This document shows, piece after piece, positions 33,248 through 37,472 of a DNA stretch of 37,472 bases. The stretch covers positions 1-37,472 of the forward strand of contig WHTP01000002.1 of assembly GCA_009377695.1 (NCBI GenBank), in the 5' to 3' direction. Every line of letters begins with the position of its first letter. Position 1 is the first letter of the stretch. A model generated the notes under the pieces. It made no database searches. It was not told where the DNA came from and was given only the letters and a program-made list of their open reading frames with translations. The translations under genes were made by a program, and so were the position numbers. This DNA is from Hyphomicrobiales bacterium. GTDB lineage: Bacteria; Pseudomonadota; Alphaproteobacteria; Rhizobiales; Xanthobacteraceae.

Positions 33248-34471
33248 ATGCCGACGGTGACATTGACGGACCGGTTCTGCGCGACGGCCAAGCCGATCGG
33301 ATCGCGGACCGATTATTTCGATTCGATGGCGCGCGGTCTCGCCTTGCGCGTCACTGACAAGGGGCATCGGAGCTGGTGCTTCCACTTTCGATCGCCACGC
33401 GATGGCAAGCGGGCGCGGGCAACCATCGGACGCTATCCCAGCACAACGCTCGCCACGGCGCGTGGGAAGGCGCTGGAGGCGCGCGGGCACGTCGACGAGG
33501 GAAATGATCCGCGGCTTGTGCTGGCGGGACAGGCGACCACCGGCATGACCGTGGCGGGCCTCGTCGATGCCTATCTCGCTGATCCGGAGAAGGCCGCTCT
33601 GCGCAGCCGGGACGAGATCGCGCGGCGCCTGCGCAAGAACGTGGTGCCGGTCATCGGCGAGGTGAAGCTTTCCGAGTTGCGGCGCCGCGACGCCCGCAAG
33701 GTGACCGATGCGATGCTGCGCCGGGGCGTCAAGGCCGAGGCGATCCGGGTCTTCGAGGACGTCCGCGGCATCGTGCGCTGGGCCGTGCAACACGAATACA
33801 TCGAGACGAATCCACTGGCGGGCATGGCCAAGCCCGCGGAGGCCACATCGCGCGACCGCGTGCTGGCCGACGACGAAATCCAATCCTTGTGGGCCAACCT
33901 ACCGGAGGCCGTGCCGTCGCAAGTCGCGCAGATCCTGAAGCTCTGTCTGGTGACCGGCCAGCGCGTGGGTGAGGTCGCCGGCATGGCGAGATCGGAGCTC
34001 GACCTGGTGGCGCGCGAGTGGCGCTTGCCCGGTGCGCGCACCAAGAACGGTCACGCTCACACGATCCCGTTGTGCGATATGGCGATCGCAATCATCGACG
34101 GGGCGATGGGTGATGACGATCGCAAATATGTATTCCAGGAGGGCAGGGGCTCGCTGTCGCCGGCGAAGGTCGCCCGCATTGTCTTCGAAGCAAACAGCGT
34201 TGGCCGTTTTGGAATTGACCAATGGTCCAGCCATGATCTGAGGCGCACAACGCTCACCGGCATGGCGCGCATGGGCGTTGCACCGATTGTGCTCGGACAT
34301 GTCGCCAATCATCGGAGCACAACGCGCGCCGGCGTCACGCTCGCCGTCTACGCTCGCTACACCTACGACAAGGAAAAGCGCGCGGCGCTCGAGCTATGGG
34401 CTGACCGGCTGGCGGCGATCACCGGCAAGGGCGCCGCCAACGTGGTTTCGATCGAGCGGGGGCAGCGATGA
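33248..34471 (+). CDS. P4-type tyrosine recombinase/integrase
   Basis: A 407-residue integrase. The N-terminal DUF4102 arm-binding domain is at 1-90 (TDRFCATAKPIGSRTDYFDS, GLALRVTDKGHRSW, RATIGRYPSTTLATAR), the core-binding SAM-like domain at about 100-190, and the catalytic domain at 200-390. The catalytic residues are R239 (TGQRVGEVAG), H329-x-x-R332 (HDLRRT), H351 (VLGHV) and a tyrosine in VYARYTYDKEKR (probably Y368). The start is the ATG at 33248, after GGGGGTG. It is the first gene of the mobile cassette and overlaps the next ORF by ATGA, so attachment should be upstream, between 33003 and 33247. The element is probably a genomic island or satellite-like prophage. Confidence 0.95.
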   Translation: MPTVTLTDRFCATAKPIGSRTDYFDSMARGLALRVTDKGHRSWCFHFRSPRDGKRARATIGRYPSTTLATARGKALEARGHVDEGNDPRLVLAGQATTGMTVAGLVDAYLADPEKAALRSRDEIARRLRKNVVPVIGEVKLSELRRRDARKVTDAMLRRGVKAEAIRVFEDVRGIVRWAVQHEYIETNPLAGMAKPAEATSRDRVLADDEIQSLWANLPEAVPSQVAQILKLCLVTGQRVGEVAGMARSELDLVAREWRLPGARTKNGHAHTIPLCDMAIAIIDGAMGDDDRKYVFQEGRGSLSPAKVARIVFEANSVGRFGIDQWSSHDLRRTTLTGMARMGVAPIVLGHVANHRSTTRAGVTLAVYARYTYDKEKRAALELWADRLAAITGKGAANVVSIERGQR

Positions 34472-34869
34472 AAAGGGGTCGAGGCCAACCACCACTCAAG
34501 CCGTCGATCACGATTGCGACCTGGGTGATGGTCGAACTGATGCGCGATCGGCAACAGGTCACGCGCGATCGATGGAGTGTTAGGGAGGGCTGTCGGCGGC
34601 TCGAGAAACATTTGATCGAATGCTTCATTGGCGGCAAGCGGCTAGAATTTGAGCGTATCCGCACCTACTACAAAAAGTTTGAGCGCGAGATGCGGCGTTC
34701 CAATTCTGGAGCCGTGTCAGAGTCGGCGCGGCAGCTGCTCGCCGTCGCTCGGCTGAAACGCGATCTATTCGGCTGGGACATCAGCACTTGGGCGCTAGTC
34801 CTCGATCCGCATCAGCTCGAAACGGCGGGGTATAAAATCACGCTGGAACCGATCGACCGGAATACTTAA
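34468..34869 (+). CDS. Unknown basic protein coupled to the integrase
   Basis: A 133-residue protein overlapping the integrase stop by ATGA, hence translationally coupled. It is rich in Arg/Lys (MKRGRGQPPLKPSITIATWV; KRLEFERIRTYYKKFEREMR) and predicted helical; no family recognised. Similar small ORFs of unknown function often follow DUF4102 integrases. Its stop codon lies inside the first unit of a 20-bp tandem repeat. Confidence 0.7.
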   Translation: MKRGRGQPPLKPSITIATWVMVELMRDRQQVTRDRWSVREGCRRLEKHLIECFIGGKRLEFERIRTYYKKFEREMRRSNSGAVSESARQLLAVARLKRDLFGWDISTWALVLDPHQLETAGYKITLEPIDRNT

Positions 34870-34899
34870 CCCACGAAGTGAATACTTAACCCACGATGT
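34860..34899. repeat. 20-bp tandem direct repeat in the mobile cassette
   Basis: GAATACTTAACCCACGA[A/T]GT occurs twice back to back (34860-34879 and 34880-34899) with one mismatch. The first unit contains the stop of the preceding ORF; the second ends 90 bp before the HTH gene. It is a candidate regulator binding site or iteron-like element. Confidence 0.9.
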
Positions 34900-34988
34900 T
34901 GTGGCTGTCGTATTGCCGGCCACAAGCGGCAGTCTTTTATTGCTTCCCAACGCAGCGCAATTCCGCGCTCGCCACCGGGAAGCACCCC

Positions 34989-35201
34989 ATGACCAGCAAC
35001 ACTCCGCGGTTGGGAACCATCGAGGCAGCCTGCCGGCTGATCGGTGGCGACCAGCCGATTCATCCGTCGACGTATTACCGAGGCGCCAAGGCCGGAATCT
35101 ATCCGACACCGAAGAAGGTTGCGCCCAACGTGGCCCGCGTCGATTTGGACAGGCTCGCCGCCATGCTGCGCAGCCGCCTCGATGAGCCGGAGGCGGCGTG
35201 A
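34989..35201 (+). CDS. AlpA/excisionase-like small DNA-binding protein
   Basis: A 70-residue protein of AlpA/MerR-type winged-helix pattern: TIEAACRLIGGDQPIHPSTY (helix-turn-helix with a STYYR recognition-type segment), YRGAKAGIYPTPKKVAPNVA and the end VDLDRLAAMLRSRL. Proteins of this type act as excisionases or cassette regulators in prophages and islands. The ATG at 34989 has GGGAAG about 8 nt upstream. It is the second regulated unit of the cassette, after a 120-bp gap containing the tandem repeat. Confidence 0.72.
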   Translation: MTSNTPRLGTIEAACRLIGGDQPIHPSTYYRGAKAGIYPTPKKVAPNVARVDLDRLAAMLRSRLDEPEAA

Positions 35202-35205
35202 ACCC

Positions 35206-35457
35206 ATGGAGCACAACAGCACGAAACCCGCCGGGGCGAACGGCGGGCTTCGGCAGGGAAATTCTGGGAAGAACGAACCCGCCGAACTTAATCGCCAAAG
35301 CAGCAAGACGCAAGCCGACACGCGCCCGACCTATGTCGTCACGCTCCGGCCGGAGCCGCATTGCCCGGACGCCACACGCGCATTGCGTCGGCTGCTGAAG
35401 CTTGCGCTGCGCCGCTTCGGACTGCGCGCGACCTCCGTCGAGGAGCGCAGCGAATGA
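35206..35457 (+). CDS. Small hypothetical cassette protein
   Basis: An 83-residue protein starting 5 nt after the HTH gene stop. It has a hydrophilic N-terminal half (Asn, Gln, Lys-rich) and a conserved-looking basic half: TYVVTLRPEPHCPDATRALR and LLKLALRRFGLRATSVEE. The latter resembles the small phage/island proteins that begin with (V/T)xLRPxPxxxxxxALRxLLKxxLRxxGxR; function unknown. It overlaps the next gene by ATGA. Confidence 0.72.
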   Translation: MEHNSTKPAGANGGLRQGNSGKNEPAELNRQSSKTQADTRPTYVVTLRPEPHCPDATRALRRLLKLALRRFGLRATSVEERSE

Positions 35458-35639
35458 CCACCGACGTCATCCGCTTCCCGATGCGCAGATCAGCCGTCAT
35501 CTGGGTCACGAACGTCACCGGCCAATGGGTGGTCCTGAACGGTGACCACGGTTGGATTCACAGCGACCGCGCGGGCGCGCTGCAGGACGCCAGGTGGCTT
35601 TCGAAAAATACGGGCCTGCCGATCAGGATCGCCGCATGA
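35454..35639 (+). CDS. Small hypothetical cassette protein
   Basis: A 61-residue protein in an ATGA overlap with the genes before and after. The sequence (DVIRFPMRRSAVIWVTNVTG, then WVVLNGDHGWIHSDR) has two beta-strand-like segments and a C-terminal helix. No family recognised. The conserved overlap pattern supports that it is expressed. Confidence 0.7.
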   Translation: MTTDVIRFPMRRSAVIWVTNVTGQWVVLNGDHGWIHSDRAGALQDARWLSKNTGLPIRIAA

Positions 35640-36541
35640 CCGTCGATGAGCTGCTGCGCGAGTATAACATCAACCTGCCGAGCGACGCACCCGGCCGATA
35701 TTACACCGTGTGCCCGCAGTGCTCGCACACCCGGAAACCGGGAAATCAGAAGCTGAAATGTCTGGGCGTGACGATCGGCAACGATCGGGTCGGTTTTGGG
35801 TGCAATCATTGCGGATGGACCGGACCATCGAAGGGAGACGGACGCGCAAGCCGGCCGAGCTACGCCGCGCAAGAACCGCAGCCACACGAGCCGGATCCTG
35901 CTGCGCTGGAGATCTGGCGCAATGCCAAGCCCGCCGCCGGGACCGTCGTTGATTCCTATCTCCGCAATCGCCGCATCCTGCTGGTCCCGCCGTCGCTCCG
36001 CTGCGGATCGACGATGCATCTCGGCCGCTATCCGATGCCAACCATGGTCGCGGCGGTGCAGCGGCCCGACGGCAAGGTGGTCGCGGTCCAGACGACGCTG
36101 CTGACGCACGCCGGAGCGAAGGTCCCGACCGGGCAGCCGCGCAGGACCGTCGGCGCGCTCGGCGACGGCGCCGTCCGGCTAGCGAAAGCGACGGATGTGC
36201 TCGGGCTCGCCGAAGGCGTCGAGGACGCGCTGTCGGCGATGCAGATCACCGGCGTGCCGTGTTGGGCCTGCCTCGGCGCCGGCCGCATGCACCGGGTCGC
36301 GATCCCCGACCACGTCCGCGAGCTTAACCTGTTCGGCGATGACGACGAGGCCGGCCGCGCTGCGCTCGAACGCACCGATGCGCAGCACCGCCACCGTCGC
36401 CGCCACCTGCGCTATCCGCCGGTCGGCATCAAGGACTGGAATGATTTCCTCCGCAGCAGACCCGCGGCGCAGCGCGTGGCGCTCGCGGATTTCCCCGCGA
36501 TCACCGATCCGATGATCTCATGGAAGGACATCGCGCGATGA
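35636..36541 (+). CDS. Zinc-finger/Toprim primase-like protein
   Basis: A 301-residue DNA primase-type protein. The N-terminal zinc finger is CPQC...C...C-N-H-C (YYTVCPQCSHTRKPGNQKLK, GFGCNHCGW, about residues 25-62). Then comes a DUF7146-like region (LEIWRNAKPAAGTVVDSYLR, PPSLRCGSTMHLGRYPMPTM, VQRPDGKVVAVQTTLLT). The Toprim domain has the catalytic Glu in GLAEGVEDALSAMQI and DxD in NLFGDDDEAGRAA. It probably makes primers for replication of the mobile element together with the helicase downstream. ATGA overlaps exist at both ends. Confidence 0.88.
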   Translation: MTVDELLREYNINLPSDAPGRYYTVCPQCSHTRKPGNQKLKCLGVTIGNDRVGFGCNHCGWTGPSKGDGRASRPSYAAQEPQPHEPDPAALEIWRNAKPAAGTVVDSYLRNRRILLVPPSLRCGSTMHLGRYPMPTMVAAVQRPDGKVVAVQTTLLTHAGAKVPTGQPRRTVGALGDGAVRLAKATDVLGLAEGVEDALSAMQITGVPCWACLGAGRMHRVAIPDHVRELNLFGDDDEAGRAALERTDAQHRHRRRHLRYPPVGIKDWNDFLRSRPAAQRVALADFPAITDPMISWKDIAR

Positions 36542-37472
36542 CAGGCCGCGACGAAGCACCTCGGGAGCAGACGCGCGAGCCCGCGCCGCTGCCATTCATC
36601 AACATGACGCCATGGGACCGCGTGCCGGCACCGCCGCGCGAGTGGTCGGTCAAAGACCGGATTCCACTGCGGCAGCCGACGCTGTTCTCGGGCGAAGGCG
36701 CGATCGGCAAAAGCCTGCTGGCGCTCCAGCTCTGCTGTGCCCACGTGCTCGGTCGCGATTGGATTGGCATGCTGCCGGAACCGGGACCGGCGATCTATTT
36801 CGGCGCCGAAGATGACACCGACGAGCTGCACCGCCGCCTCGCCGACATCACCGCGCACTACGGCGTCACGTTTACCGACCTGATCCATGGCGGCCTGCAC
36901 CTCCTGTCGTTCGCCGGAGAAGATGCGCTCATGGGCGCTGTCAACCGCGGCGGCATGATCGAGCCGACGCCGTTGTTGCAGCAGCTGCATCAGGCGGTTC
37001 GTGACATCCGGCCGAAGACGGTCGCGATCGACACCAGCGCGGACGTCTTCGGCGGCAACGAGATTGACCGCATCCAGGTCCGGCAGTTCGTCGGCCTGCT
37101 GCGCCGGATGGGGATCGATGGTGATTGTAGCGTCATGCTGCTGAGCCATCCCTCGTTGACCGGCATCAACACCGGCACCGGATTGAGCGGCTCGACAGGT
37201 TGGCATAATTCCGTCCGGGCACGGATGTTTTTCAAGACCGCCGCGACCGACCAGGGCGAGGAGCCCGACCCGGAATTGCGCGAACTGCAGTTCATGAAGA
37301 ACAACTACGGCCCGATCGGCGAGCGCGTGCGGCTGCGCTGGCGCAACGGTGTGTTCGTGCCTGAGGTCGGCGAGGGCTCACTCGACAGGATGGCCCGCGA
37401 ACAACAGTCGGACGAAACCTTCTGCGCCAAAATCCTGGAATTCGCGGGCCAGGGCCGCAACGTCAGCATCAA
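36538..37472 (+). CDS. RepA-like AAA/RecA-fold ATPase (3' end outside window)
   Basis: Open for 311 codons to the window edge. The RecA-type core shows Walker A GEGAIGKSLLAL, a sensor-like AIYFGAEDDTDELHRRL, Walker B in PKTVAIDTSADVFGGNE, then VMLLSHPSLTGINTGTGLSG and GWHNSVRARMFF. This is the AAA_25/RepA hexameric-helicase family that follows Toprim primases in plasmids, prophages and islands. It overlaps the primase stop by ATGA. Confidence 0.92.
   Translation, partial: MTGRDEAPREQTREPAPLPFINMTPWDRVPAPPREWSVKDRIPLRQPTLFSGEGAIGKSLLALQLCCAHVLGRDWIGMLPEPGPAIYFGAEDDTDELHRRLADITAHYGVTFTDLIHGGLHLLSFAGEDALMGAVNRGGMIEPTPLLQQLHQAVRDIRPKTVAIDTSADVFGGNEIDRIQVRQFVGLLRRMGIDGDCSVMLLSHPSLTGINTGTGLSGSTGWHNSVRARMFFKTAATDQGEEPDPELRELQFMKNNYGPIGERVRLRWRNGVFVPEVGEGSLDRMAREQQSDETFCAKILEFAGQGRNVSI

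Overview
The window looks like a chromosomal segment of a GC-rich alphaproteobacterium of the order Hyphomicrobiales, probably near Bradyrhizobium, Rhodopseudomonas or the Xanthobacteraceae. The basis is gene content: an HWE-family PAS histidine kinase, an NDUFS4-type complex I accessory subunit, several TctC/Bug-type receptors, an EF-P system of the EpmA/EpmB type, a double cold-shock protein and GC-rich palindromic intergenic repeats. The genus is an inference and was not tested by any search.

Layout. 1-5.4 kb: a CorC/TlyC-type CBS membrane protein (cut by the window edge), a thiamine-diphosphate enzyme with a clear intrinsic terminator, a Tat-exported MltB-like lytic transglycosylase and a small polyglutamine zinc-ribbon protein. 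Two copies of a composite double-hairpin repeat, in opposite orientation, bracket the last two genes. 5.4-8.3 kb: HWE kinase, SAM methyltransferase, small exported Pro/Tyr-rich protein. 8.6-13.9 kb: efp, epmA and epmB, the EF-P beta-lysylation set, with an exported alpha/beta hydrolase and a Bug receptor sitting between epmA and epmB. 14-21 kb: FAD-dependent oxidoreductase, a second receptor, a frameshifted alkaline-phosphatase-superfamily gene, then on the minus strand tctB-tctA with a decayed second tctA 3' end behind it and a truncated exported ORF in the position where a receptor gene is usual.

21-26 kb: LysR regulator, small exported protein, a HEAT-like 532-residue protein, and a DUF433/DUF5615 toxin-antitoxin pair whose toxin carries two compensating frameshifts. 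25.8-31.7 kb: tRNA-Glu, an SxtJ-DUF5989-carbamoyltransferase operon (the middle gene has only 49 residues and a TTG start), a RhtB/LysE remnant, glyoxalase I, a sirtuin, a double cold-shock protein, tRNA-Pro and the complex I NDUFS4 homologue, followed by a third (partial) copy of the hairpin repeat. 31.7-33 kb: an EAL-domain protein with a receiver domain that has lost its phosphoacceptor.

33.2 kb to the end: left part of an integrated mobile element. A P4-type tyrosine integrase reads rightwards into a tightly packed cassette (several ATGA stop/start overlaps) of small proteins, an AlpA/excisionase-like protein, a zinc-finger/Toprim primase and a RepA-like AAA ATPase that runs off the window.

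No CRISPR array and no rRNA were seen. The observations most worth following are the CTAG-bounded double-hairpin repeat family, the interrupted EF-P modification cluster, the cluster of recently broken genes (phosphodiesterase, toxin, tctA copy, RhtB), and the 20-bp tandem repeat inside the mobile cassette.
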